Assembly (NCBI GenBank): GCA_900316905.1
Contig: ONET01000022.1
Coordinates: 1-47,012, forward strand
Length of the DNA: 47,012 bases
DNA from: an uncultured Treponema sp.
Lineage (GTDB): Bacteria > Spirochaetota > Spirochaetia > Treponematales > Treponemataceae
Direction: 5' to 3'
Shown: positions 25,201-34,446 of the stretch, one piece after another
Position numbering within the stretch: position 1 is the stretch's first letter
How the letters are laid out: each line of letters begins with the position of its first letter
Made by a program: the position numbers and the translations under genes
The notes under the pieces: generated by a model
Told to the model about the DNA's origin: nothing
The model's database searches: none
What the model saw: only the letters and a program-made list of their open reading frames with translations

Positions 25201-25761
25201 TTACTGTCCGTCCATAAAACGCTTGCTTTGCTTTAGGATTTGGTACAACTGGCCGAGGAATTTGTTTTGGCCTTTGAGGCGGGCGGGCTTTGGGGAGAGA
25301 GCGTCGGAAGAAATGTCTTTGTACAAAAGCGGGTCGTCGTCAATCGCTTGGCCCATGTAAATCAGAATTTTGAGCAGTTTGGCTTCGGCGTTGGTAAAGT
25401 CGTTTGTGACGCGGCGCTTTCCGATTGAAAAGCTTTTTGCGCATTCGTTGAGCTGCCAAAAGAATTGCGCCAAAACGCGGCGCTGGAAGTGAAGGCAATT
25501 TTCTTTGTCGATGTCGCCGGGCTTACTTTCCACTTCTTCAATAAAGCGCCTTTTGTATTCCGCCTTGACGCGGCTCATGTCGCGGCCGCAGTCGTTGAAA
25601 AAGAACTGAATCACGCCTTGAAACGCAATGGCGTAATCAAGGCTTCTGTAAAAATCCAAAAGCGAAGAATACTCTTGCTCCCATTTGATTTTGATTGGAA
25701 TCCAAATTGTTGCTGCCAGTGTCGCGATTGGAACGATATAGGTTATGAAAAAGCTTATCAT
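25201..25761 (-). CDS. Hypothetical membrane-anchored protein, 186 aa
   Basis: An N-terminal membrane helix (FFITYIVPIATLAATIWIPI) is followed by a soluble helical domain with several aromatic and charged stretches (LDFYRSLDYAIAFQGVIQFF, RRVLAQFFWQLNECAKSF). It starts 14 nt after the preceding gene on the same strand and is probably the last gene of the surface-protein operon. No ribosome site is clear and no family is recognised. Confidence 0.65.
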   Translation of the reverse strand: MISFFITYIVPIATLAATIWIPIKIKWEQEYSSLLDFYRSLDYAIAFQGVIQFFFNDCGRDMSRVKAEYKRRFIEEVESKPGDIDKENCLHFQRRVLAQFFWQLNECAKSFSIGKRRVTNDFTNAEAKLLKILIYMGQAIDDDPLLYKDISSDALSPKPARLKGQNKFLGQLYQILKQSKRFMDGQ

Positions 25762-25775
25762 TTGTTTTATCAGTT

Positions 25776-26354
25776 TTAAATCTCAGTAACGCAAGTCATA
25801 TAGTGCTTGAGAAGGTCATCATTGCGTCTATATTCATCCTGCAACAGTCGATTCTCCATACTACAGATAGCATTTAGTTTTGCAAATTTTAGTCCAGAAT
25901 CATCGTTTATCAAAAGCCAAAATAAAACTATAAGAGTCGCTATGAGTATGGCAAAATACAAAAAACAAAACAAAAAAAAGACAAAAGAACTTTTATCCAC
26001 AATTTCCTTTATTATGCAAACTAAAGACTTTGATGAATCACCTTTGCATTCACAACAGACTTGCGGACTAGATGTGTTTTTACAGATAGAATTCTCTATA
26101 TTTTTGCCTGCCACTGAAATATTGCAACATTTACTCACATCAATCATTTTGGTAACAATATAGCAAGTAAACAACAGAGTAAAAATTATAGCTATAAGAA
26201 GAACGACCTTCCCTTTCACTGAACCGGAATACTGTAGATCATCCCCAAAAGTTGATTTACTTTTTCCTTTTGCCCCATCAAATTTAACACTATAAACATC
26301 CTTCTTGGTTTTCTTAACTGATAAAATCATTTCGTCTTCGTCATTCTGCGCCAT
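25776..26354 (-). CDS. Hypothetical protein with two membrane helices and a Cys cluster, 192 aa
   Basis: I place the start at 26354 (MAQNDEDEMILSVKKTKK), which avoids overlap with the LRR gene; in-frame codons further upstream would overlap it by up to 92 nt. A cytosolic N-terminus precedes a first helix (VVLLIAIIFTLLFTCYIVT), then a loop rich in Cys (CCNISV, CKNTSSPQVCCECKG) that would face outward, then a second helix (FVFFLFCFLYFAILIATLIV). The C-terminus is helical. The six to eight loop cysteines suggest disulfides or metal binding. It follows the LRR protein with a 16-nt gap. Function unknown. Confidence 0.6.
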   Translation of the reverse strand: MAQNDEDEMILSVKKTKKDVYSVKFDGAKGKSKSTFGDDLQYSGSVKGKVVLLIAIIFTLLFTCYIVTKMIDVSKCCNISVAGKNIENSICKNTSSPQVCCECKGDSSKSLVCIIKEIVDKSSFVFFLFCFLYFAILIATLIVLFWLLINDDSGLKFAKLNAICSMENRLLQDEYRRNDDLLKHYMTCVTEI

Positions 26355-26370
26355 GTTTTTTCTCACACAT

Positions 26371-29300
26371 TTATTTTCTATATAGTCCATAATCAGTAAT
26401 ACGCAACAATGTTTTTGCATTTTCTTTAACATCAGTCTCCATAGGAAGCCCAACATCTCCAATGTAAGGTGCTGGTTTCCCCTCTTCGTCTTTCCAATAC
26501 CATAGGCTTGTCGTATCCTTGAATTCGGCTGATTTTAGACTTGAACAACCATTAAAAGCATAGGCTTCAATAGCATTTATCTCCGTATCAAATTTTAAGG
26601 TTGTCAGACTAGTACAACCTTGGAACGCTTTTTTGCCAATTTTTTTTAATGATACAGGAAAAGTCGAAAAATCGAGCGCCGTACAATTTTCAAAAGCGCT
26701 TTCGCCAATTGATTCGATATCATTTGCCTTTGACCAATATATATATGAAAGTTTGGAACATCCTTTACAAAATCCATTTGGAATATATTTAAGACCATAG
26801 GGAATGTTAATACGCCAAAGGCTTGCGCAGTTTTCAAAAGCATACCAACCAATTTTTGTAACATTGTCAAAACTCGGCAAAGAATCGTATTTAAGAGCTG
26901 TACAACCAGAAAAGGCATAGTTACCAATACTCGTAAGACCACTAGGAATTATTATAGTTTTAAAATTCGCGCAACCAGAAAAAGTTCCATTTGGAATTTC
27001 TGTAATGCCATTTGGGAATGTAACAGATTTTAGGTTTGCGCAATCAGAAAAAATATAGTCGCCAAGACTTGTAATGATATCAGGAATTGTCATAGTTTCA
27101 AGACTTGAGCACCCCGAAAAGGCATGTGAAGGAATCTCCGTAATGCCGCTAGGGAATGTTACAGATTTAAGATTTGAACAACCAGAGAAAATATACTCGC
27201 CTATACTTTTAATGCTATTAGGAATTACAAAATCTGTGAGACCAGAGGCATTCTCAAAAGCATGGTTTCCGATTGATGTTATGTTGCTTGAAAACTGTAT
27301 ATTCAATGGCGCTTCAGAATTCTTAAACAGGCCGTCGCCAATTTTCGTTACTCCCTCAGAAAAAGATACATTTTTCGTCACATTTCCACTGAACAAATCG
27401 GACAAACTGTACCCTTTCTCCGCGTATTTTCCTATTTTTATATTGACTGCATTTGTATGATAAAATGAACCTTCTATTACTTCCACACTGTCTGGAATAT
27501 TTATGTTGTCAAGACTTAAGCAATTCTCAAAAGCGTCAAGACCTATTTTTGTTGTGGTTTCAGGAATAACCACTTCCGTAATTTCTTTGCAGTTATAGAA
27601 GGCATATCGTGGGATAATCGCATTGCTTGTCAGCACAACCTTTTTCAAAGAAGCTGGAATGTAAAAAGTGGGTTCCTCTTTATACCAGACATGTCCGTCG
27701 GTAGGGTAGTATACTTCATATTTTTGCTTCGTCGCTGTTCCGCCATCATATGAATTTTTTCCAAAAATATAGCCAAATAGCCATTCCTCACATGACTTAA
27801 CTTTATCAGCTGCATACCTGCCAACAAATGGAAGCGTAATTTTCTCAAGAGATGAGCAGCCGCTGAAGGCACCCTCCCCTATAGATTTTACACTGTCAGG
27901 AACAGTTACATTCTTTAATCCAACGCATCCCTTAAAAGCATTCCGCTCAATATATTGAACGCCATCACAAATTGTCAAATCAGAAAGTCCGACACAATCC
28001 TTAAATGCGTTTTGTTCAATTCCCTTAACACTAGAAGGTATAATGATTCTGCTAAGACTTGTGCAGCCGTAAAAAGCGTTAGCGCCAATAGAGAATTCCC
28101 CAGAAGGCAAAATAACTTGTTTTAAATTTACGCATTCATAAAATGAACAATAATTATTTAACGATGACGCCTCTTCCAAACCAGAGAGGCCTTGAACCTC
28201 TGACAAATCCAAAGTAACAAGAATATCAGGCTTTGACGAATGCAGTTCTTTAAGAGCCGCATTAATTTTGCAAATCACATCTGCTGAAAAAATTCCAGTA
28301 GCTTTTACAGTACCGCTTTTTGTCATATTTTTTATTTTCGCAACTATATTATTACTATCACCGGTTGCGGAGACATTATATTTTGCATAAAGATTAATGT
28401 CAGAATGCCGTTCCCCTGCCATCCAACCTGTTATAGTTTGCGTCGCGCATTCCGCATCTTCAAACCACCATTCTGTAAATGAAATGTCTTATTCGGAAGG
28501 TTCCACAAGACTTACATCATCTTCCACCGTGTAAGTTGACTTAATTAATTTGTAAACAAAATTGTATGTAATCGTATAGTTTTTAGCCGTCCACTTGGCG
28601 TAAAGCGTTACATTTTCATCGCCATTCCCCATCGTTGTAATCTTGCTTTCCGACGAGCAGTTAGAATCTGTATGCCAACCGCTGAATGTGTAATAATCCC
28701 GCGTAACACCTTGCGGCAACGTTATCGCCGCGCTTTTTCGAGTGAATGTTTCCGGCACGACTGTACCAGCCGCAAAAGAACCGCCGTTCAATTCGTAGGT
28801 GATTGTGTAAAGCTCGTCAAAGCTTTCTATTGTTCGGCTGGCTGAAGAATCAAAACCGCTTGCAATTTGAACAAGCTCGCTCCAAGAAGCTATTTCTGTA
28901 TCGCCCCCGTTGACGCTTGCGTAAAACTTTATCTTAGCCCTATATGTGCCCGCCGTGATTTGGGAACCGCTAAAGGTGACTGCGTTGTTGGCCACCGCAA
29001 GATTTTTTGGCTCATAACCGCTTACGATTGTCTTGTCCATATTTTCCAGCGAGGCGACTACGCGGGAAACATTTTGAGCGTTTGCCGCTCCGTCAAAAGA
29101 AAGCGCAAGGCTAAAGGAGCCGGGGCCGCTGCCAATATCGTCAAGAGCAAGACTGAACAAAAGCTGGTTTTGTCCGCTGACGATTTCTTTTTGCAAAGTT
29201 CCGCTAAAGGAACTTCCACCGCTTATAGCATTAAGGTCAAAAGTCCAAATTCCAACTTCAAGCGGAACGGACGCGCTTTGCATGTCTGCGACGCTTGCCC

Positions 29301-29568
29301 AAGAGCCAAGCTCTTTTTGAGCTTCCCCTTGCTTTGTTCCCTTTAGAACAAGATTTTCAAAAACCGCGCCTTGTACATCGGGCAAAAGAGTCTTTGATAC
29401 AGATGCATCGTCCAAACTCAACGTTAAATATGCGACATTTGCATCAGAAGCCGGCGTTACAAACGGCATCGCAATCGCACCGCTATCCTGAAAGTTTGAA
29501 CAAGAAAAAAGTCCAAGTGAAAAAAACGCAGTCGTTACAGTTGTAATAATCTTTGTCATTCTAGTCAT
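26371..29568 (-). pseudogene. InlB/LRR surface lipoprotein interrupted by an in-frame TAA
   Basis: Read through the TAA at 28489-28491, this is one protein of about 1065 residues. It starts at 29568 behind AAGGAGAG with a lipoprotein signal (lipobox LFSC). A unique region is followed by two Listeria-Bacteroides repeats (ITYELNGG...YTFSGWHTD...NVTLYAKWT). The second repeat is cut at VEPSE-* and resumes in the same frame 22 codons before the next ATG (DISFTEWWFEDAECA...INLYAKYN), completing the repeat. From residue 450 on there are about 20 BspA-type LRR_5 units (IPSSVKGIEQNAFKDCVGLS). The 3' part alone would lack a signal peptide. The single stop explains all of this; readthrough is the alternative. 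Confidence 0.85.
26930..27250 (-). repeat. Tandem 69-bp LRR_5 coding repeats
   Basis: Within the LRR region the 23-codon units are nearly identical at DNA level. The pair at about 26975-27075 (NGITEIPNGTF, SLGDYIFSDCANLKSVTFP) repeats at about 27115-27215 (SGITEIPSHAF, SIGEYIFSGCSNLKSVTFP). Such similarity suggests recent two-unit duplications and a potential for length variation. Confidence 0.6.
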
Positions 29569-29579
29569 ATCGTCTCTCC

Positions 29580-31949
29580 TTAGTTAACCTTGATTTGCGC
29601 GGTATACGAAAACCATCTGCCGTCTTTCTTTGCTTCCAGTGTCAGTGTGTACGTTCCCTTTAACAAAGTTGACGTGTCGATTGAACAAGTCCGGGCAGAG
29701 CCTTTTGCCGCGCCGTCCAGCGCCCAACTGTATGAATCGCATTCTTGGGCGGTGAACGTGACGGTATTGCAGCTTTGCGATTTAGTCACGTTTATGTCCG
29801 AAAGCGGGTCAACCGAAATATCTATGCCGCGAACTTCATTCAAAAGCCACACGGCGGTGTAGGTTGCGTCTTCAGCGTAAACAGAAGGCAATGTTCCACC
29901 GATTGTATTCCAGCCCATAAAAGTATAGTTTGCTTTTTGGGGATTTGAGAGAGCAGGAACAGAAGCGCCATATTTACCGCTCTTTGTAATTCCTCCAGTT
30001 TGACCATCCAAAATTCCGCCCGCAAGGTCAAAACTTAATGTTACAGTTTTTCGCCTATAGTAAATTCTCATTTCAGTATCGCCATTTCCGCTTATACTCT
30101 GACGGTTAACAGATTCTGCCGTAAAACCGGGATAGTCTTTTGCAGTCGGTGTAACATAAGATCCTGTTGTTCCTGTTAGACTTTCTGTTTCATAAAGGGT
30201 GTAGTCTGAATCATCAAGGTTTTGTTGATAGTGCAAAACCTTATATGGCGTGTCATCTCTAGGCGTCCATTTTGCCCAATACTTGACATTGCTCTTTGTT
30301 CCGCTTGGAACTGAAGTAAAAGCGCTACCTGTATATCTATTGTTGTCATACCAACCATCAAAACGATAACCATCTCTATAAATATTTTCAGCTGTCGGCA
30401 AAATAATATTTTCAGATTCTATGAAAAGTTCTTGGGCTTTGTAGCCAGTTGTCCATTTGCCAGAATTCAATTCATATGTTATAACATAAACTCGTTTCCA
30501 TTCTTCTTGTTCCAAAACATAAAGAGCTCCTCCATACTGAGTAGGTTTAGAATCCATATTTACATTTTTCAAATCTTCATATGTAGAATTATAGTAAGTT
30601 TCTTTTATCTTAGAACAATTGCTAAATGCCCCTGCACGAATTTCTAAAAGATTCTTTGAGAGATAAATTGTTTCAAGTTCGACGCAATCCGCGAAAGCCC
30701 GAAACGGTATTAATGTAACTTGATCCGGCAGTTTTATAAATTTTAATTTTGTGCCTATAAAACCATAATCCGAACTGTTAAATGAATCGGGAAGCGTTAT
30801 GCCAGTAAAATTCTCACACCGATTAAAAAAGCTACCTGTCAACTCAAACAGAGTTGTCGCGGCGCTAAAGTCAAAATAGAAATCTGTTGTAATATTGGCC
30901 TTCAGAGCGGCGTTTACAGATCCATTCTGCCAACGATTTATGCTTGTATCAGTGACAAGCAAATAAAATTCCTCGCCTTCCGCTGTCAACGCCGCGATGT
31001 CATTCGCAACTGTTTGCATAGAAGTGACTCGCACCGTGGCGCCGCTTGGCGTCCACGGCGTGGCATGCGTCCATTTTGCATGGAGCGTAAATGAATTATC
31101 ATCCCCGGCAATACCGTCAACAGGAAGTTCTGTCACTTGATTTGAATATATTCCGCCGTTGTAATTTGCATACCAACCCGCAAAAACAAAATCGCTGTCT
31201 GTATATGTCGGAACGGCCAACGCACAGCGAGTCGAAGCCGTCACAGTCGTAATCCCATTCGGATTAGTCACTCCGCTTTCAAAAAGCAAGTCGTAATTTA
31301 CCGTGTAAACTTTTTCCGTCCACCTAGCGTACAATGTCAACGCGGCGCCGGATGCGGCGCTGTCTTTGCCTATCTGCGTTACGGCAGTTCCGTTAAACTC
31401 GCTGTCCAAATACAAACCTTCAAAATTGTAAAAACGCTTTGTATAAGCGGGCAAAGAAAGCGTCGTGTCTTCCGTACTAAAGCCAGCCACAGCAGCCGAG
31501 CCTTCCGCCAATGTCGCGCCGTCGATTCCTTCAATCACAACCGTGTAAAGCGTTCCCGCCCAGTGGCCGTACAAAGTTACGTCGCCTGCCAGCCCCGCAA
31601 AGCTTGCGACCGCTTGCGTTTGCTCTTGGTCGGAATACCAGCCCTTGAAAACGAAACCTTCTTTTTGCGGAATCGTCAATTCGCTTTGGACGGTGTATTT
31701 TCCGCTTGAGCGCGATTCGCCTGTCATGTCGTCGGAGCCGTTGGTTATGACATAGGTGACGTTGTATTCCGCAGGCGGCGTTGGCGTAGGCGTGGGAGTT
31801 TGCGTTCCGCCGCCGGAATCTGACGAGCCTCCGCTTGGCGGCATATAAAGCGTAAGGTTGGGGCTGTCCGCTCCCCCAGAGCAAGACGCGACAAAAAATC
31901 CAAAAAGAACCGCAAAGACAGCGGCAAAACAAAGCGACGTTTTTTTCAT
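29580..31949 (-). CDS. InlB-repeat/LRR surface lipoprotein
   Basis: About 789 residues; the ATG at 31949 follows GGGAGTTGTCT. The signal peptide ends in the lipobox VASCSGG and is followed by a Gly/Ser and TPTPTP linker. Listeria-Bacteroides repeats (VFKGWYSDQEQTQ...VTLYGHWAGT, NFEGLYLDSEF, VFAGWYANYNGG) flank a central segment with one or two BspA-like LRR units (FNSSDYGFIGTKLKFIKLP, AFADCVELETIYLSKNLLEI). More InlB repeats and a C-terminal Ig-like segment (YSWALDGAAKGSA..KGTYTLTLEAKKDG) follow. It is the first gene of the leftward surface-protein operon, 11 nt before the next lipoprotein gene, and likely acts in adhesion. Confidence 0.85.
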   Translation of the reverse strand: MKKTSLCFAAVFAVLFGFFVASCSGGADSPNLTLYMPPSGGSSDSGGGTQTPTPTPTPPAEYNVTYVITNGSDDMTGESRSSGKYTVQSELTIPQKEGFVFKGWYSDQEQTQAVASFAGLAGDVTLYGHWAGTLYTVVIEGIDGATLAEGSAAVAGFSTEDTTLSLPAYTKRFYNFEGLYLDSEFNGTAVTQIGKDSAASGAALTLYARWTEKVYTVNYDLLFESGVTNPNGITTVTASTRCALAVPTYTDSDFVFAGWYANYNGGIYSNQVTELPVDGIAGDDNSFTLHAKWTHATPWTPSGATVRVTSMQTVANDIAALTAEGEEFYLLVTDTSINRWQNGSVNAALKANITTDFYFDFSAATTLFELTGSFFNRCENFTGITLPDSFNSSDYGFIGTKLKFIKLPDQVTLIPFRAFADCVELETIYLSKNLLEIRAGAFSNCSKIKETYYNSTYEDLKNVNMDSKPTQYGGALYVLEQEEWKRVYVITYELNSGKWTTGYKAQELFIESENIILPTAENIYRDGYRFDGWYDNNRYTGSAFTSVPSGTKSNVKYWAKWTPRDDTPYKVLHYQQNLDDSDYTLYETESLTGTTGSYVTPTAKDYPGFTAESVNRQSISGNGDTEMRIYYRRKTVTLSFDLAGGILDGQTGGITKSGKYGASVPALSNPQKANYTFMGWNTIGGTLPSVYAEDATYTAVWLLNEVRGIDISVDPLSDINVTKSQSCNTVTFTAQECDSYSWALDGAAKGSARTCSIDTSTLLKGTYTLTLEAKKDGRWFSYTAQIKVN

Positions 31950-31991
31950 AGACAACTCCCTTAATTGACCGATAAGGTTATATATTCTTCC

Positions 31992-32020
31992 ATATTAGAC
32001 CTAAAAAGTTTAGTTGTCAA
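31992..32020 (-). promoter_or_regulatory. Promoter of the surface-lipoprotein operon
   Basis: Minus strand: TTGACA (32015-32020), 17-nt spacer, TAATAT (31992-31997), with the first start codon at 31949. It drives the InlB and LRR genes to the left and lies close to the divergent XRE gene. Confidence 0.82.
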
Positions 32021-32073
32021 CAAAAAATGAACGCAATAAGTAAAGTTTTAGGTATTTTAAACATATTGCGTAA

Positions 32074-32101
32074 TTGGAAAATTCACCTTTTCCTTTATCA
32101 T
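32074..32101 (+). promoter_or_regulatory. Promoter of the XRE gene, leaderless
   Basis: TTGGAA (32074-32079) and TATCAT (32096-32101) with a 16-nt spacer; the ATG at 32108 begins 6 nt later. The same TATCAT-to-ATG distance is seen for the XRE gene at 15113. Confidence 0.6.
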
Positions 32102-32107
32102 TAAAAA

Positions 32108-32422
32108 ATGAGCGTGAAGCAAATTTTTGGACAAAACATCCACCAATATAGAAAAGAAAAAAAATGGTCGCAGGAGCGGCTGGCCGAGATGCTCGACATT
32201 TCAATCAAGCATTTAAGCACCATAGAAACCGGCAAAGTTTTCGCCTCGGCGGAACTGATAGAAAAAATCGCGCAAGCGCTTGACGTTTCCGTCTCCGCCC
32301 TTTTTTACACCGCCCAAGAAAAATCCTTTGACTCCAGCGACTTTTCCAAAATAGAAAAAATCATCGAAGAAGAAGCCCAAAACGCCATCGTCGCCATAAA
32401 AAACCGCATCCATAAAAGATAA
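32108..32422 (+). CDS. XRE-family transcriptional regulator
   Basis: A 104-residue protein: an N-terminal HTH_3 domain (IFGQNIHQYRKEKKWSQERL, then AEMLDISIKHLSTIETGKVF as turn and recognition helix, then LIEKIAQALDVSVSALF) and a C-terminal charged helix (FSKIEKIIEEEAQNAIVAIK) that could form a dimer. It is divergent from the surface-lipoprotein operon, so it may control that operon's promoter about 90 nt away; no clear palindrome supports this. The mRNA looks leaderless. Confidence 0.85.
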   Translation: MSVKQIFGQNIHQYRKEKKWSQERLAEMLDISIKHLSTIETGKVFASAELIEKIAQALDVSVSALFYTAQEKSFDSSDFSKIEKIIEEEAQNAIVAIKNRIHKR

Positions 32423-32470
32423 ATTCCACTAAAGGATAGTGAAGCCGTGACATCAGGTTTTTGCTCAAAG

Positions 32471-32535
32471 GCTCGCGAGAGCGCAGTAAATACTACCCCT
32501 AGCAAAAGCAAACGAAGTTTGGTATTGCCAGTCGC
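32471..32535 (+). repeat. Small hairpin repeat R1, copy c
   Basis: GCTCGCGAGAGC hairpin, CAGTAAATACTACC, CCTAGCAAAAGC, AAACGAAGTTTGG, TATTGCCAGTCG. It is followed at once by copy d with a period of 65 bp. Copies c and d are about 90% alike. Confidence 0.8.
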
Positions 32536-32593
32536 GCTCGCGAGAGCGCAGTAAATACTACCTCTAGCAAAATCAAACGAAGTTTGATATAAT
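32536..32593 (+). repeat. Small hairpin repeat R1, copy d, carrying a -10 for argF
   Basis: Same elements as copy c, ending TCAAACGAAGTTTGATATAAT. The change GGTATT to GATATAAT at its end creates a perfect TATAAT (32588-32593), with a weak TAGCAA 17 nt upstream, 37 nt before the argF start. The argF promoter therefore appears to lie inside a repeat. Confidence 0.7.
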
Positions 32594-32630
32594 AATATTT
32601 TCTTTTTACTACTAAACAAGGAAGGCATAT

Positions 32631-33617
32631 ATGGCTTTGAATTTGCGCGGAAGAGATTTTTTGACGCTTAGGGATTTTACGCCGGAAGAAATTGTCGGCC
32701 TCTTGGACTTGGCGGCGGACTACAAAAAAAAGAAAAAGCGCGGAAAGCGCGTGGACACTTTTAAGGGAAAAAACATCGCGCTGATTTTTGAAAAGACTTC
32801 CACCAGAACGCGCTGCTCCTTTGAAGTGGCGGCGCACGACTTGGGAATCGGAACGACATATTTGGCCGAAGGCTCGCAAATCGGAAAAAAAGAAAGCATC
32901 GCCGACACCGCGCGCGTTCTTGGCCGCATGTTCGACGGAATCGAATACCGCGGCTTTGAGCAGTCAATCGTGGAAACGCTCGCCAAGCACGCCGACGTTC
33001 CCGTTTGGAACGGCTTGACCAACGAATACCACCCCACGCAAATGCTAGCCGACATGCTGACAATCCGCGAGCATTTTGGAAAGCTAAAGGGCCTAAAGCT
33101 GGTTTACTTTGGCGACGCTCGCTACAATGTCGGAAACTCACTTTGCGTCGTGTGCTCAAAGCTCGGACTTAACCTTACGCTTTGCGCGCCAAAAAAATAT
33201 TTTCCGTCGGAACAGCTTGTCCAGGACTGCGAGCCGTGGGCAAAAGAAAGCGGCGGCTCCATCACGCTTGAAGAGGACATCGACAAGGCGGCCAACGGAG
33301 CGGACATCATTTACACTGACGTTTGGGTCAGCATGGGAGAGCCGGACGAAGTTTGGGCGGAACGAATCGCCGACCTAAAGCCGTATCAAGTAACAAAAGA
33401 AGTGATGGCAAAGGCCAAGCCCACGGCGATTTTCATGCACGACCTTCCGTCTTTCCACGACCTCAACACGACGATCGGAAAAGAGATTAGCGAAAAATTC
33501 GGCATCAACGAAATGGAAGTGACCGACGAAGTTTTTGAAAGCGCGCAGTCTGTCGTCTTTGACGAGGCGGAAAACAGAATGCACACAATCAAGGCCGTCA
33601 TCGCCGCGACGATATAA
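32631..33617 (+). CDS. argF: Ornithine carbamoyltransferase
   Basis: 328 residues behind AAGGAAGG. It joins carbamoyl phosphate and ornithine to give citrulline (arginine synthesis, or the reverse in arginine fermentation). Carbamoyl-phosphate motifs STRTRCSFE and [11 protein letters not shown] are present, with the second domain [12 protein letters not shown] and the ornithine-side SMG loop DVWVSMGEP. The usual HCLP motif reads MHDLPSFHD, so the Cys that contacts ornithine is Asp. The SMG loop still supports ornithine as substrate. It leads an operon with proB (21-nt gap) and a hydroxyacid dehydrogenase; its promoter lies in repeat R1d. Confidence 0.93.
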   Translation: MALNLRGRDFLTLRDFTPEEIVGLLDLAADYKKKKKRGKRVDTFKGKNIALIFEKTSTRTRCSFEVAAHDLGIGTTYLAEGSQIGKKESIADTARVLGRMFDGIEYRGFEQSIVETLAKHADVPVWNGLTNEYHPTQMLADMLTIREHFGKLKGLKLVYFGDARYNVGNSLCVVCSKLGLNLTLCAPKKYFPSEQLVQDCEPWAKESGGSITLEEDIDKAANGADIIYTDVWVSMGEPDEVWAERIADLKPYQVTKEVMAKAKPTAIFMHDLPSFHDLNTTIGKEISEKFGINEMEVTDEVFESAQSVVFDEAENRMHTIKAVIAATI

Positions 33618-33638
33618 GGCTTTTAACAAGGAACGAAC

Positions 33639-34442
33639 ATGAGCGAACAAATAAAGGACGCGATAAAAAAAGCGCGAAAGATAGTCATAAAAATCGGAAG
33701 CAACACGCTGGCCAAAAGCGACGGCACGCAAAACACAGAGTTCATGGCAGCCTTTGCGGCGCAAGTAAAAAATTTGATTGACGCAGGAAAGCAAGTCGCC
33801 GTCGTTTCTTCGGGCGCGCAGGTAAGCGGAGTGAGCGCCTTAAAGGAATGGGCGCGAAAAAAAGATGTCCATTACAGGCAGGCCTTGTGCGCGATCGGCC
33901 AGGTGGAACTTATGAGCCAGTGGCGAAAAGCCTTTGCCGAATCTGGAATCCACATCGGCCAGCTTTTGTTCGTAAAAGAAAATTTTGAAAACAACTTGCA
34001 AACGCTCAACATCCGCAACACCTTGTTCACGCTTGTTGACGAAGGCGTAGTTCCAATCATAAACGAAAACGACAGCGTCTCGTTTGAAGAAGGCTCCATC
34101 GGCGACAACGACAATCTTAGCGCGCTCACGTCGATTTTGTGGGGAGCGGACTTGCTGGTTTTGTTCAGCGACATCGACGGAGTTTATTCCGACAACCCAA
34201 AGACAAACCCCGACGCAAAGTTGGTTCAAACCGTCGGCAACATCGACGAGCTTAGAAAGCGCATCACAATCGGCGAGACCAACTCTTTTGGAACCGGCGG
34301 AATCGAAACAAAATTGCAGGCAGCGCAAAAATGCTTTGCCTACAACATTCCGGTAATCCTTGCAAACGGCGGCCGCGAAAAAATCTTGGACAAGCTTGCC
34401 GACGGAAGCGCCGACGGAACTTTATTTTTGCCGGAGGAATGA
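33639..34442 (+). CDS. proB: Glutamate 5-kinase without PUA domain
   Basis: 267 residues: only the amino-acid-kinase domain, as in many short ProB proteins. It phosphorylates glutamate for proline synthesis. Motifs: VIKIGSNTLAK (ATP phosphate loop), VVSSGAQVSG, IINENDSVSFEE, GDNDNLSALTS, LFSDIDGVYSDNP and GTGGIETKLQAAQKC. It lies 21 nt after argF and 4 nt before the dehydrogenase gene. The pairing with argF instead of proA suggests joint control of the glutamate-semialdehyde/ornithine branch. That reading is inferred. Confidence 0.95.
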   Translation: MSEQIKDAIKKARKIVIKIGSNTLAKSDGTQNTEFMAAFAAQVKNLIDAGKQVAVVSSGAQVSGVSALKEWARKKDVHYRQALCAIGQVELMSQWRKAFAESGIHIGQLLFVKENFENNLQTLNIRNTLFTLVDEGVVPIINENDSVSFEEGSIGDNDNLSALTSILWGADLLVLFSDIDGVYSDNPKTNPDAKLVQTVGNIDELRKRITIGETNSFGTGGIETKLQAAQKCFAYNIPVILANGGREKILDKLADGSADGTLFLPEE

Positions 34443-34446
34443 TTTT

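Noticed and set aside
26371..28422. Evenly spaced repeats in the LRR gene as a CRISPR array
   Set aside because: The 69-bp period is 23 codons, the LRR_5 unit length; the frame stays open throughout.
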